Source: Hoplostethus atlanticus
Lineage: Eukaryota; Chordata; Actinopteri; Trachichthyiformes; Trachichthyidae
Direction: 5' to 3'
DNA: 64,000 nt
Assembly (NCBI GenBank): GCA_034670405.1
Contig: JAXDDX010000005.1
Location: forward strand, 4,407,001-4,471,000
This document shows positions 35,564 to 46,601 of this stretch, in pieces; the first letter of the stretch is position 1, and every line of letters starts with the position of its first letter. A program made the translations under genes and the position numbers. The notes below the pieces were generated by a model. The model was not told where the DNA came from. It was given only the letters and a program-made list of their open reading frames with translations, and ran no database searches.

Positions 35564-36647
35564 GTTCTGAGTACTGAAGACCTGTGCTAATCAGCTACCC
35601 CAGTGTTCACCACAATATTCAACCTCTCCCTGGCTACGTCCGTGGTCCCCACCTGCTTCAAGAGATCCACTATTGACCCTATGCCTACGACTGCTTCTCC
35701 AGCCTGCTTGAATGACTACCGACCGGTGGCCCTCACCTCGGTGGTCATGAAACGCTTCGAGAGGCTGATGAAGGATTACATCTGTGCCTTCCTCCCTCGT
35801 ACCATGCACCTGCTGCAGTTTGCATATCGGCCAAACAGAGCCCTCACCCTGAAGACAGGATCCCCCCAGGGTTGCGTCCTCAGCCCCCTACTGTACTCCC
35901 TCTACACACGACTGTGTGGCCAGGTTCAGCTCCAACTCCATCATCAAGTTTGCGGATGACACAGTGGTGGTGGGCCTGATCTCCGACAATGATGAGAAGG
36001 CCTACCTGGAGGAAGTTGCTGATTTGTCACTCTGGTGCCAGGACAACAGCCTCCTCTTGAATGTCACCAAAACCAAGGAGCTGATTGTGGACTTTAGGAG
36101 GGCACAACAACAGAGGACGTACACACCACTGTGGATTAATGGAACTACTGTGGAGAGGGTGAGCAAATACCTGGGAGTCCACATCACAGAAGATCTGACA
36201 TGGTCCACACATACAGACACTCTGGTGAGAAAGGCAAGGCAGCACCTTTACCACCTCAGGCAGCTGAAGAAATTCAGAGTCTCCCTGAGGATCCTCCAGT
36301 CCTTCTACTCTGGAGCTGTAGAGATCATCCTGACAGGAAGCATCACTGCCTGGTTTGGCAACAGCTCCGCTCAGGATAGGAGGGCTCTGCAGAGAGTAGT
36401 GGAACTACACTCCCCACCCTGCAGGACTTATACACCAGGAGGTGCAGAACCAGAGCCTGCAGGATCATGAAGGATCCTCACCACCCCAACAACGGACTGT
36501 TTCAGCTGCTGCAGTCAGGCAAGCGCCTCCGTAGTCACGCTGCCAAAACAGAGAGACTGAGACGGAGTTTCTTTCCTCAGGCCATCAGGACTGTGAACTC
36601 TGACCTCACCAGGGCCCCCACCAAGTTCCTCACACTGCCCCTCTTAT

Positions 36648-36691
<44 letters not shown>

Positions 36692-36963
36692 ACACACACA
36701 CACATATAGATATACATATAGTGACTACACATATTTATATATTTTTCACATATTTTTCATACTTTTTTATTTATATTCTTAATATATTGTAAATAGGGTT
36801 GCTTCTTTTTTCCTTTTAATTTTTACTGTAAATATTGCTGCTTCTTTATATTGTATATACTGTTGTTGTTTTTTGCACAATCCCGTAAGCATTGCCACTT
36901 TTATTTCACTATACATCCTGTATGTGTATGTGACAAATACAATTTTTGAATCTTGAATCTTGA
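35564..36963 (+). pseudogene. L2/CR1-like LINE, internally deleted copy
   Basis: A 5'-truncated non-LTR retrotransposon, non-functional. It encodes RT pieces ([49 protein letters not shown]). Compared with the copy at 47359, an in-frame 240-bp deletion after FAYRPNR (near 35840) removes the RT segment holding the first catalytic Asp (FIDYSSAF in the other copy). A 2-bp loss near 35908 shifts frame before [14 protein letters not shown], and a further frame break lies near 36401. The 3' tail has (AC)n (36651-36702), T-rich sequence and TTGAATC repeats (about 36946-36963), typical of L2-group ends. The clade was assigned by recall only. Confidence 0.85.
36651..36702. repeat. (AC)n microsatellite in LINE 3' region
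   Basis: About 24 AC units with one AGAC interruption, directly after the LINE C-terminal coding region. The other LINE copy has only a short ACACAC stretch here (48715-48726), so it has expanded in this copy. Confidence 0.95.
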
Positions 36964-36969
36964 ATATCA

Positions 36970-39400
36970 CGTCCTGAGTGTTTTATCGGTTGTTGCTGTA
37001 CATGATGAGTTGTTGTTTGCCTCGCCGACAGAGGCGTAGGCAGGTAACGTTTGGCTTGCCTGTCTGTTTCATATTACCCTTGATGCTCGCTTCACCGTAC
37101 CGCATTTAATGGGCATTTGGCATTTTATATGCTTTTGACCCCAGGGCATGTTTTTCATCTGAGAGAAAGCATTTTTTCACTCTAATTTCAAATGCTTGAT
37201 CTTCAGCACAAGTGAAGCGGCAATGGGAGAGGCCTGCATTTATAGTGGAAACATGCATGTTTTATGATTCCTATCTCACACCTTTGAAAACCATTCAAAG
37301 CACTGCTCTCTGATAGCATGACTGTATCCAACTGGGCAGCTGTGTTTTTACATCTGAGGTGAGCGAGGGCAAAGAAGACAGATGGGTTTTTTCAATTGAG
37401 CAAGACAGTCGCTGGAGCAGTGCTGCCATGCCTAGGCCTCGGGATGCTTCCTGAAATCACTACACACACTACATCACGCTACATCACGCTACAACACGCT
37501 ACAACACGCTATATCACATTACATCCGGGCAGAGCACAACCGGAGTGACGCAGCGACCAATAGCATTCATAAGACACATCAGCCTGTTTACTTTCCCACT
37601 TCAGAGGTACACCAAAACAATTGTGATTGGCCCTTACAATGGAAGGCTTCCATGTGACATAACACGCCCTCTGGTCCTCAGCTCTTGGGCAACAGTGACT
37701 GTGAACGGCTGATTGATGTGTTCTGGCCAGCTAACCATCAATGTTTTTTATAAACACATCGGATTTGCGCACTAGCTAGCGTATCTAGTAGAAACTAGTA
37801 GTCACATGTTAGCATGAACTAAATTAGCCTGCTGGCTAGTTAGCTAGTTAACAGTTTGTTCAGGTTAACTGAGCTAACTCTTCTCCAGCTCCAACTCCAA
37901 GTGTTTTGGAGTAGAGACTAGGGCTGAAGACAAGGACCTCCACGGCGGCACCAGACGTGGTTGCTAGATTTGTGACGCAACTGGAAAGCGTCTGTAGTCG
38001 TCACAAAGAAAAAGGACAGCTCCCCTCCCTGTCTAGCCATGTTTTAGTCACATGCATCACTCAATTCCGGAGACAAATTGAAACCTTTTACTGGCGTGGC
38101 TGGTTTGAGCCAGCGGGCCCTCGGGGTATGTTCAGCGTTTGAGGAGAAAGAGCGAAGGTATTTGTTCCTCTCTCATGGAGTCTGAGACATCAGCCTGTCT
38201 GGGGACTTCATTTCCTGCTGGACTGCAATGTAGGTGAGAGGTGGGCGTTGGGTTTCCTGCCCTCTGCTGAGGCTGAATTCTGGTTCACAATTTGGTGAAA
38301 AGAATGATGGGTCTGTGTAAACATGGCCGCTGACCTTTTATGATGTAATTTGGTCTCTGTGATGGTTCTCAACATTTGCAGTGCGATGACGAGTGATCTC
38401 TCACACACATACACATAAACAGGTTAAACCTGGTCAGCATTTTGAAAGACATCACGAAAGACATCATCACGGTGTGGCCCTTGACACCTACATGTCTGAG
38501 TTGAGGACCACCCCCTCCCCTCCATAACCAGTCTACAGGGTCTTGATATGTGCTTCAGCTGAACAGAATGTAGGTTAAATCAACAATATGGGGACTTCCA
38601 TCACGACGCTCATGCTCTGAGATTTATCAGACAGATGGTGCCACCTGTTGGGAAAAAAATAAAGTAGAAGACTGAAGCGTGGGCTTTGTTCGACCACAGC
38701 CCACAAGCTTTTTTTTAAGAGAATTATTTGCAAGCTGAGCCCAAGCACCATCAAAGTAATGGTGGTAAATTAAAAGGTGGGTAAACTACAGTATAACCTC
38801 CAGCGAACAACCAAGAATAAAAGCAAAACCACAAAAGCATTAATTCATCCGAATCGAGACCACACGCTGCCTTTCAAAGTTTCCTCTTGAATAAAAGCAC
38901 CTTAAGCACAGTTTGTAGCCTCTTATTTAATTCTTCAACTCTTTCTATTCCTCATGCATCCATGTTTGTGTACCATGATGCTGTGGGGAAATATAAAAAA
39001 TAAGATTGTGCGACGTATCATTATTAATAACTTCTGCTTAAGTACACAATGTTGTGACCTTGTGAGGACGTCTGTTTTGTCTGGTGTCGCTGGGACCTCT
39101 TTGTGACCTCATGCTGTTCCTTATGCTGACTTACGGGGACTTTATAAATGTCAACACTAACTTCTGCAATAACATCCTGCAACTAACTGACCCCTAAAGG
39201 CACTCCAAGCTGTATGATTGAGCTCAACAAGATTCATTGGAAGGGATCGCATGTACAAAGATATAGAGGAGCTCAAGAGAATTGTGTCTGTTCTCTGTAT
39301 GCTGTAAACTGAACTGTAATTTTGGCATCAGAAAATTGTCTCCATTGTAGACTGATATTAAAAAGTCCACCCTAGAACACCTTAACATTGTTAAAAAAAC
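36970..39400. other. Unannotated intergenic DNA
   Basis: No gene is supported. It includes a 10-bp tandem array (separate entry) and a cluster of TTAGCTAG-type words at 37765-37880. The rest looks single-copy or unrecognised. Confidence 0.4.
37452..37526. repeat. 10-bp tandem repeat CTACATCACG
   Basis: About six to seven degenerate units (CTACATCACG, CTACAACACG, CTATATCACA). Confidence 0.85.
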
Positions 39401-39409
39401 AACTGCTAT

Positions 39410-40060
39410 TTGTTCCTATTGGTACCTTGCATTCTTGGGTCCATTTTGTTGTGTGGTATCTTTCTCATAACTGGCCAAACATGGATGACATCACATCAAG
39501 ATACAGGGAGCTCAATATGTTTTGGTCTCTATGCTCCAAATTAGCTGTCCCAATAAATATTGTCCCCTGAAACAGGGGGACTATGTATAAAAACTGTAGT
39601 CATTCCTCAGAATCAAAGAACAAGGGTTTCCTTTCTAGACCAAATCTTTTGCACCCACGTTCAACAATCATACAGGGAGAAATCCATCATAGCAGAGGAA
39701 GAGATACAGATTTCTCAACCCACAGTAGCCTCAATTGACCAGAATGCAATGCAGTCACAACATATGTTGTGTTTTGAGTGAGGGGTTCTCACTTTTTCTC
39801 AAATGGAAAAAACTCTCACTCTCTTGCCTACACGTATAACTAAAAACTGAATACCTTTGATTGAAGGCAACAAGCTCACACCCCATCTCTGTGGGTTGTC
39901 AAAAGGCATTCTGGGAAATATAGGGAATCACTAACTGAAGTAGAAGTAGACAAGGCAGGTTGAGGGACAGCAGATGGACCAAAAGGGCAAATTACAACAC
40001 CTGGAATGCATTGAACATCACAGATTGATGATCTATAACAGTGTAAGAGTATCTGAGGGT
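39410..40060 (+). repeat. Family B repeat, longest copy
   Basis: It carries the left module (GGGTCCATTTTGTTGTGTGG, ACTGGCCAAACATGGATGAC), the middle (CAATCATACAGGGAGAAATC, GACCAGAATGCAATGCAGTC) and the right module (CATTCTGGGAAATATAGGGA, ACTAACTGAAGTAGAAGTAG, ATTGAACATCACAGATTGAT). The modules are shared in part with 13290, 15690, 33290 and 56885. It is non-coding. Whether this is one element or a compound was not resolved. Confidence 0.7.
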
Positions 40061-40064
40061 GGAT

Positions 40065-42195
40065 TTGTAAATACTTAGGGTGCTGACAATGCCTTGAATG
40101 CTCCTCCTGGTTGGACAAAACAGCTTATGTATCGTGGCAACCTCACAAGACTCTGCAGTAACGCCAGGGCTGAGTGATGGAACCGAGAGCAGTGGAGTGG
40201 AGCTGGTATTCAAGTGCCAAAAGGACCAGACGTCTGGACTGGTGCTGGTATTTGAAAGAGGGTGTTAAAGAACATTAAGAAAGAGACAGGGGCCTTTGCT
40301 GCTTGGTTAAAGACCCTCAAACCTCAACAAAAGAGTCTCCAGTAAAGCCTTTAATTGGTTGAAACAAACCCAAATGAACTTCAAAGTCTGATTAAGTGTT
40401 TCTTCACATTTGCTTTGGAGTCAATTTACTTTCGAGTCGTTTACTTTACTTACTAGATAATGCCAAGGACCGCAGAGTGTTTGATTGGTGCTAAAGTTGT
40501 CATACTCAGGGTTCCCACCTTGGCCCTGACTTTCCCATGACTCCATAAGTCGGAGCACATCTATGACCAAAAAAAAATGTTTCTTCCTTCCTGGGTTGTC
40601 CATGTTAGTTTTCTAAAAGGGGTGAACAGTCTGGTTTCCAGTCCAGTTGAGCTGAAAACCACCAGTTGCTGCAACGAACATGTGAAACAAGTTGGAAAAT
40701 ACATTCTGGTATATTCCTGTAAAGCGACCCATTTGTACAATTCCCCAGAGAGTTTATCAAATTCCCCTACTTTCCCTGTCTGGGCTACAGTCTCGCTAAT
40801 GGTACTGTTCTACATAGTCTTGATTGTGACCAGATCTCGCCTCAGTTAGGCCACCGGCATTTTGGAAATAATAAGAAATTCTGGGAAGAGTAAAAGTTGG
40901 AGGTTGAGGAGGTTGCTGAGCAGCGCTGCAAGGAATTGCTTTCATGGCATAGCATCTCTGCCTTCCAAGACGCTCTGCAACCAGATGCACATGAGACAGT
41001 CCAGCCATTACCACTTGTGACTAGCCTTTAATTGTCCCTGACTGAATGGGAGTTAATCAACTACAAAGACCAGGCTCTCTGTCAAGGTTGATGTAATACG
41101 AGGGAACAAAAGGGTTTTTCTTGTCATGCACCCATATTCACTTTTGTCTTCTCTATTTTATTTCTTCTCTTTCACCGTGTTACAATAAAACGAGCATCAT
41201 TTAAATTTTTAATCTGCCAGGCAACATGATAATGTTAAAATAAACTTATAGGCATTTAGTCTTCATAAAATAAGGGAATGTTGAGCTATAGTTCCAGTTT
41301 CTATTAGAATGACTTCACTAACCTCATAATTTAATCAAAACAACCCTTGTTTCCCTGCTTCTCGTGTACTTCTAGCACATTTAGTCATACTATCCCACAT
41401 CTGTTCTCTTAGAACAGGTAACATGAAACATCTGAAATATTTTAAAATGGTAGAAAGTGTAGCAGTAATGGGTAGATGCTTCTACTTAACATTGAGCAAT
41501 CCTGAATACTGGCACGGTTCATTCAAAAAGGTGAAGTAGGGCTAAGCAAAAATGACGTTGTTGAGACAGATACACTCAAACGAGTACTTTGTCAATTCTC
41601 TTCACAGGCAACATCAGAGCACTATAAACACTATAAGGTCTATGTTGCCCACTAGTGGATAAAATGGAATACTAGCATAGCTCTGATCAAAAGTGCCTGT
41701 GTGTATGCAAAGGATGACATCAGACGCAATACATGTCAATCATTTTAAAGCATATTTATATATTTTTACATTATTCCTTAAATATCTCAATAAAAAGGTC
41801 CCTCCCTTTGCACATTCATGATGACATTATCTGAACCTGAGCCCTTCAACTCCCCAACATGGTATCAAAAAGAAGAAGAAAAAAAGATTAGGAGTGATTG
41901 ATTCAGATCAAAGAAAATAAAACCTCAGAATCACGGTATGTTTCCAGTGGGTTTAGAGGGCTGAGAGGAACAGTCCTGAGTAAGCTGAGGGGAACCACAT
42001 CGGGGGCGACATAAAAACCAATTTAGAGTCAACGGTGAGGCTTGGGAGGTGCTTCACAGGGCCAGCTTGGAGTTGTGGTCCAGTCGGACAGGTAGGTGGT
42101 TGGACTGAAGGATTGCTGATGTTGATAGTAGCAGGGAAAGCCGTCTTAAAATCTGTTCAGGCTCTCTCGACCGCCGTGGCGACGTTGGGGATGTT
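40065..42195. other. Intergenic DNA and preb 3' untranslated region
   Basis: No separate gene is supported. The right part must contain the preb 3' UTR, which is transcribed leftward from 42195. A minus-strand AATAAA (TTTATT on the + strand at 41157-41162) is one candidate poly(A) signal and would give a 3' UTR of about 1 kb. This is only a candidate. Confidence 0.35.
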
Positions 42196-42290
42196 TCAAA
42201 TGAAGCCTGGGAAGAGGTACTGCAAGAGGAGGATCACTCCCACCACCATGAGGCCGCAGAAAAACAGCACCAGCCAGATCGGGAAGGATC
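42196..42290 (-). CDS. preb: preb exon 9 (membrane anchor, stop)
   Basis: Acceptor GGCAG|GATCC. Encodes [20 protein letters not shown] and on to QYLFPGFI, the hydrophobic C-terminal anchor, then TGA. Confidence 0.95.
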
Positions 42291-45200
42291 CTGCCACAAC
42301 GAAAGGTCCGGAAATAAGAGAGGGACAAAAAAAAAAGGAGAGGGTGAGGGACTCTGAGATGATACATGGTCTTATAGTAGGTTTTTCTTTGGTGACCTCT
42401 GGTTGCGTACACTTACTTCGATTGCGTATGGCATGGACCTGACACCGGCTGTCCACCGCGACGCTCAACATGGCTGCTTCATTGTTCCCTTTGATGTTTT
42501 TGCCTTTCAGCGTTTCAGGCAAGAAGACCAGATCTGTCACGACAATGCCGTGGGACTCCTGCACGTAGTACAGCTTCTACAAAGACAAATGCAGTGATGT
42601 CGAGTTACCGTACAGTAGGGTTTGTTGACTTAAGATCTGTGCAATCATCAGCTGACATCAGTTCAAGGTGTGTGTGTGTGTGTGTACAAATTTTACCTGC
42701 ACAGAGAAGGCGATATAGATAGCTACTGATCCTGTCACAGTTCCAAGGCCAATAAACGTTCCAGAGTCGCTGTTGAAGAGAAGATGAAAAATTGCATTGC
42801 AAGACAAGTACACAGGCTTTCTTTTTTCTTTGTAATATGAAGTACATGCGCTATGTCCACCCCACACAATGGACTAACTGAGTTGGCATTCAATCTGATT
42901 GGTCAGAAAAAGCACAACAGTAAGGAGAGTGGAGAGGAAATTGGGCCAATGGCACAGCAGTGAAGCAAACATAACAGGTCTTCCAGGCACTGTGACTGAC
43001 CAATCAATGTCTTACAGGTCACAGGCCGTCGGCCAAACACCTCAGCTCTCCTCACCTGACAGCCAGACTGGAGATGACCTCGGTGCCACAGGGAGCCGTC
43101 AGCATGGGGAGGAAGCTCTTGCCGTCCCACTTGGTGAGGTAGCAAGGAGGCGGCTTTCGGTCTCGTTTATGGGGGATCTGGACGGTGTAAAGCCTCAGGG
43201 CATCTTTTTGGTCTTCCACCTTGCCAAATCTGAATGAAACAAAAATATAAATCGCATGTAAGTCAACACAACATTTGAGATGGTGAACACATGTGACAGT
43301 GGGGGAAGAAAAAAAGCTCTTTTTGCCTGCACGCCATATAGCGGTACGCCTTGTCAGCAATCTGTGGCATGGTGTCGCGCCAACGAAGACTCATGGCCAG
43401 CTGGTTGCCGCTCCATACGCTGCAGACAAAGTCCCGACCAACAGTCACAAGGTGCTGCATGGGAACACAACACAAAACGTTGCCCTTTTATAGTGGGTCG
43501 ATAAATCTAAACTGAATATCAAGATGAAGAGGTATCAATGTACAACCTTGTTCCCTGGACTCATATCCAAGTCTTCGATCTCCCCTTCATGTGCTTTGAA
43601 ATCAAACTTCTTCTTCAGGGATGGGAACTGTGTGAAGAGTCAAGGTTATATCATCAAGATTAAGACTTAATAGGTATATCTTAGGGCATGTTCATACCAA
43701 GCATGATGGGAGTGGTTTATTCAAAAGAACAATGCCATTTGAACTTGGGTGCCACCAAAAAGCCGAGGTGCCTGGAAATGCAGATCTTGGTCCTCTTCCA
43801 AGTGAACTGCGGTGTGGTTTGTGCTTGGAAAGCCTAGTGTAACAAAATGAAGCGAGAGCAAACCGTAGCCTGGACTGATGCTCATATTCAGATTTTTTTA
43901 ACTGGTATGAACACCAGAGAAGGAAATGACATGCTTAGCTCAAGGTACAGGGACTGGAATTGGAAATAAAGCGATTACCAGCGACATCAGCAGGCCAAAA
44001 AGCGTCACTGCAAGCGGAAGGGAGCCTCACTCCCAGGTAACTAAACCCACAATGTTTCAACATTGTCATTTTAATTATAAGGTCGGTACATCGGACTATG
44101 TGAGCAATAATAGTCTTTTGTTAATATTTCATATAAATAACGTAACTACTTTCACTGCATCACTTTTCATCTGAATTTACGTTTACCTTGCCCTTTATAA
44201 CGTGGATACAGGAAAAATGTATCTAAATACGCGTTGACCTTGCATTTTAAGCAGAAATGGCTGATAAAAAACAGCCCAAAAATAATGCCAATGCCAGTTC
44301 GATTGGCCTCACCTCACATGCCTAAGCATACCAAACAAAATGAGAAAATGGTAGAATTCAAATAAACCTCTCCAAACATACTTGGCGTGAACACACCCTT
44401 AGAAGAGACATCTGATTTGTGTTCATATAGCGTGGCGAACTGTTTACCTCCCAAACTCGGATGTGCCCATCTGTGCCTCCTGTCAGAAGGAGGCCTAAGT
44501 CGGAGCTGAACCTAACAACCTTCTGGAGCGGGTCCAGAGGGTTGACATCTGATTGCACTTCACCCAAGCCAACCACGGAGATCTGGGCCGTCTCCTCCTT
44601 CGTCTCGGACACGCCTCCAGCTGCTGCAGCTCCATCTTGTCCTCCTTTGTCGCCTTTCCCGGCTCGCCGCCTGGCATGACCCTGCTGCTCATTGTTACCA
44701 ACTGTACGGATGACATAAGTGTTTACTGTGGAGGGAAAATACTCACTTTGGAGGCAAAACAGAGCTTTTTTGTAAAGACTGGATTAGACCGACATATGCG
44801 GCTGACATTGCCCTTTTATTAACAATCTGATATCAGTCAGACAGTGTGGTCCGCCTGTGACATGATGCAGTTTTTTTTATTACATAATTATTGTGTAATT
44901 AATCAATAGAACACTGGTTGTCCATGCTGTTTCAGATGATTTTCCACCCTGAAATTCTGGAGAAAACACTGAAGAATGAAAATGGTCAAATTTAAAGATA
45001 CTGAAAATCAGCACAAAATCTAGGCTAGTGGCAGCTTCAATCCCAAAATATTGGCATCGGCCTTCAAAAATCCTTATCAGTCCGACCTTAGTAAGATCAC
45101 AAATGTATTTCGGATTGTTGCATCAGGCCAAAGTTGGTTCACTCCTTACCGTCTTTTGCAGCAGCTTTGTGCCCCTCTTTTGGCTGGCACTGTGTAAAGC

Positions 45201-45568
45201 GCATCAGACAACAGGTACCATCCTGCCCCGCAGCGATGACTCCATCGCCTACAGCCATGTTCATAGTGGCACGTATGTCAGTGTCATGAGAATGAAGCAG
45301 GGTGGCACTGTACTGGTGGTCTCCAACCAACTGTAAACCCAGGAAGTGCTGGAAGAGAGAGTCATGAGTTTGAGTCATAGTCTGCTTTTGAAGAGTACGC
45401 TTTTATTCTACTTCTATTTCTACTCTCGCTTACCACTGCGTTCTTTATGCCTGTTTTGGAAGCGCCTCCTCCTCCCGCAGTGATCACCAACCCTGTTTTG
45501 GGGTCTACCTTGATCGTGTACAGTGGAAAGGGGGCCCTGTACAGATCTGGCACCTTCCGCCTTCCCAT
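42196..45568 (-). CDS. preb: Prolactin regulatory element-binding protein / Sec12 (WD40, ER membrane)
   Basis: A complete gene. Coding exons in transcript order are 45568-45434, 45348-45150, 44701-44448, 43627-43547, 43454-43327, 43229-43056, 42769-42697, 42576-42417 and 42290-42196. They join in frame to 1299 nt, 432 codons (human 417). PREB is the mammalian Sec12: it activates Sar1 by GDP/GTP exchange at ER exit sites to start COPII coat assembly, and it was also described as a transcription factor for prolactin. Visible parts: start [20 protein letters not shown], glycine-rich [13 protein letters not shown] (residues 31-43), WD40-type repeats ([51 protein letters not shown]) and a C-terminal helix, about residues 406-428, ending LFPGFI. 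The start is the first in-frame ATG. The intron after exon 5 uses a GC donor. Confidence 0.96.
42417..42576 (-). CDS. preb: preb exon 8
   Basis: Acceptor TGTAG|AAGC and donor CGAA|GTAAGT. Encodes [20 protein letters not shown] and on to [11 protein letters not shown], the last propeller strands. Confidence 0.95.
42668..42687. repeat. (GT)n / (CA)n next to a preb 5' splice site
   Basis: About ten dinucleotide units. On the preb transcript they read (CA)n starting about 10 nt inside intron 7. Confidence 0.9.
42697..42769 (-). CDS. preb: preb exon 7
   Basis: Acceptor CAACAG|CGAC and donor GTGCAG|GTAAAA. Encodes [20 protein letters not shown] then FSVQ. Confidence 0.95.
43056..43229 (-). CDS. 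preb: preb exon 6
   Basis: Acceptor TTCAG|ATTTGG and donor GTCAG|GTGAGG. Encodes [20 protein letters not shown] and on to TEVISSLAV. Confidence 0.95.
43327..43454 (-). CDS. preb: preb exon 5 (GC splice donor)
   Basis: Acceptor TGCAG|CACC. Encodes [20 protein letters not shown] and on to AYRYMACR. Frame and homology put the 3' end at TGCAG|GCAAAA, a GC donor: no GT gives a continuous CR-FGKV join. Confidence 0.93.
43547..43627 (-). CDS. preb: preb exon 4
   Basis: Acceptor ACACAG|TTCC and donor ACAAG|GTTGTA (weak). Encodes [20 protein letters not shown] then DMSPGNK. Confidence 0.92.
44448..44701 (-). CDS. preb: preb exon 3
   Basis: Acceptor GTACAG|TTGG and donor GGGAG|GTAAAC. Encodes a low-complexity linker (R/G/A-rich, about residues 112-150), then [20 protein letters not shown] and [10 protein letters not shown]. 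The linker is poorly conserved against human, as expected for this region. Confidence 0.94.
44783..45092 (-). mobile_element. TIR element family A copy, antisense, in preb intron 2
   Basis: The + strand left edge TTAGACCGACATATGCGGCT and right edge CCTTATCAGTCCGACCTTAG are inverted ends. The interior shows the reverse of the GGTGGAAAA, GAAGCTGCC and TTTTAATAAAAGG blocks of the other copies. At about 310 bp it is the clearest compact member of the family. On the preb transcript it reads in the family's forward orientation. Confidence 0.75.
45150..45348 (-). CDS. preb: preb exon 2
   Basis: Acceptor TTCCAG|CACT and donor GACG|GTAAGG. Encodes [20 protein letters not shown], then [20 protein letters not shown] and on to AAKD. 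Confidence 0.95.
45434..45568 (-). CDS. preb: preb exon 1 coding part
   Basis: ATG at 45568-45566; encodes 45 residues to GIKNAV. Donor GCAGTG|GTAAGC. The exon itself probably begins at 45621 (acceptor TTCCACAG|GCGTG), leaving 53 nt of 5' UTR that contains a four-codon upstream ORF (MKTS). Confidence 0.93.
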
Positions 45569-45719
45569 TGTTGTGTTGCTAGTCACTCAAGACGTCTTCA
45601 TAAAACTTCACCAACACACGCCTGTGGAAAGCAGAGGATGTTAGGAACTATAAATTTGATGAAATTTGATTATTCATTGCCCAACAGAGAAACGCTTTCC
45701 TCCTTCCAGTTGGGCTGTT

Positions 45720-45810
45720 CAAGGGTACTTCAGCAGGTATGGCTGCAGGCAGATTGAACCCAGGCCCTCTGGTTGGGCGATGAATTCACTAACCACTAGG
45801 CCACCCTTGA
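45720..45810 (-). mobile_element. tRNA-derived SINE head, minus strand
   Basis: Read on the minus strand, GGGTGGCCTAGTGGTTAGTG (A box TGGCCTAGTGG at 45793-45803) is followed by GGTTCAATC (B box at 45752-45760). Box spacing is tRNA-like. It lies in the probable first intron of preb, in the same orientation as the gene. Confidence 0.7.
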
Positions 45811-46189
45811 TACATAGCATAATGAAGCAAATACTTGGACTAGTACTACAACTAGTGCCAATACATGCTGCACTAAGAAAGAGAGAACAGCACGACTGGT
45901 GACAAAAACATTGAGTCTGTGAGTGAGCGTCATACGATTTATGTTTGGTGGATCTCTCATTCATTCATTTTGATTTGTTTCATGCGTTGCGTTTGTGTTA
46001 ACTTAACAGTTCCACAACCACAACAAACACTTAGAGACTGATGATTGCCCCAGTCTCCACTGGATGTCAGTCTGGACTCTGACTGGTTTAGGTCCGTATT
46101 TCTAACTGAGCAGCAGGTTCTCGATCCATGGCCCAATCTGCCTGTGGTGGAGTTTGGTATTTAGCCACAGAAGCCTGCTGGAATTACCT

Positions 46190-46570
46190 TAGTTTAGCTG
46201 GTTAGCTAGGATATTGGCTGATCTGACAGCCACGAACACTGTCATTAAAACCATGCCGCCATTGGATAAAAATGATCAAGGGTGACAGTTATTATGGAAA
46301 TCCATTTTTCTATAATTCAAATAACTTTACCTAATGTTACGTGTTAGCTACCGCTAACTCTAGCAAACTTAACAATAACGTTTACGTTAGCTAGTTAGCT
46401 ACCTAGTTAGACTGCTGGCGACATAATAGCAAGTTCGCTACCTGTGCAATTGCTCCGACTTCTCTTCTGTTGTTGTTTTATCAGCTTAATAATAAAACAG
46501 TTTATCCCATTGCGAACTGTCAATGGCAAAGACTTGGTGAATAGGATATGTTGACTAGCTAGCTAGCGGC
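46190..46570. repeat. TTAGCTAGC-rich region upstream of preb
   Basis: Many self-complementary words (GTTAGCTAG, GTTAGCTACC, GTTAGCTAGTTAGCTACC, ACTAGCTAGCTAGC). Similar clusters occur at 3470, 37765 and 62690-62830. Confidence 0.6.
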
Positions 46571-46601
46571 TTAATCTAGAGCTGGAGAGCCACTTCCCTA
46601 C

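Noticed and set aside
36651-36709. His/Thr-rich peptide end of the LINE frame
   Set aside because: It is an (AC)n microsatellite read as protein, past the real C-terminus.
45569-45586. Upstream in-frame GTG that would extend PREB by six residues
   Set aside because: GTG is not a usual start in animals, and human PREB begins at the MGRR position.
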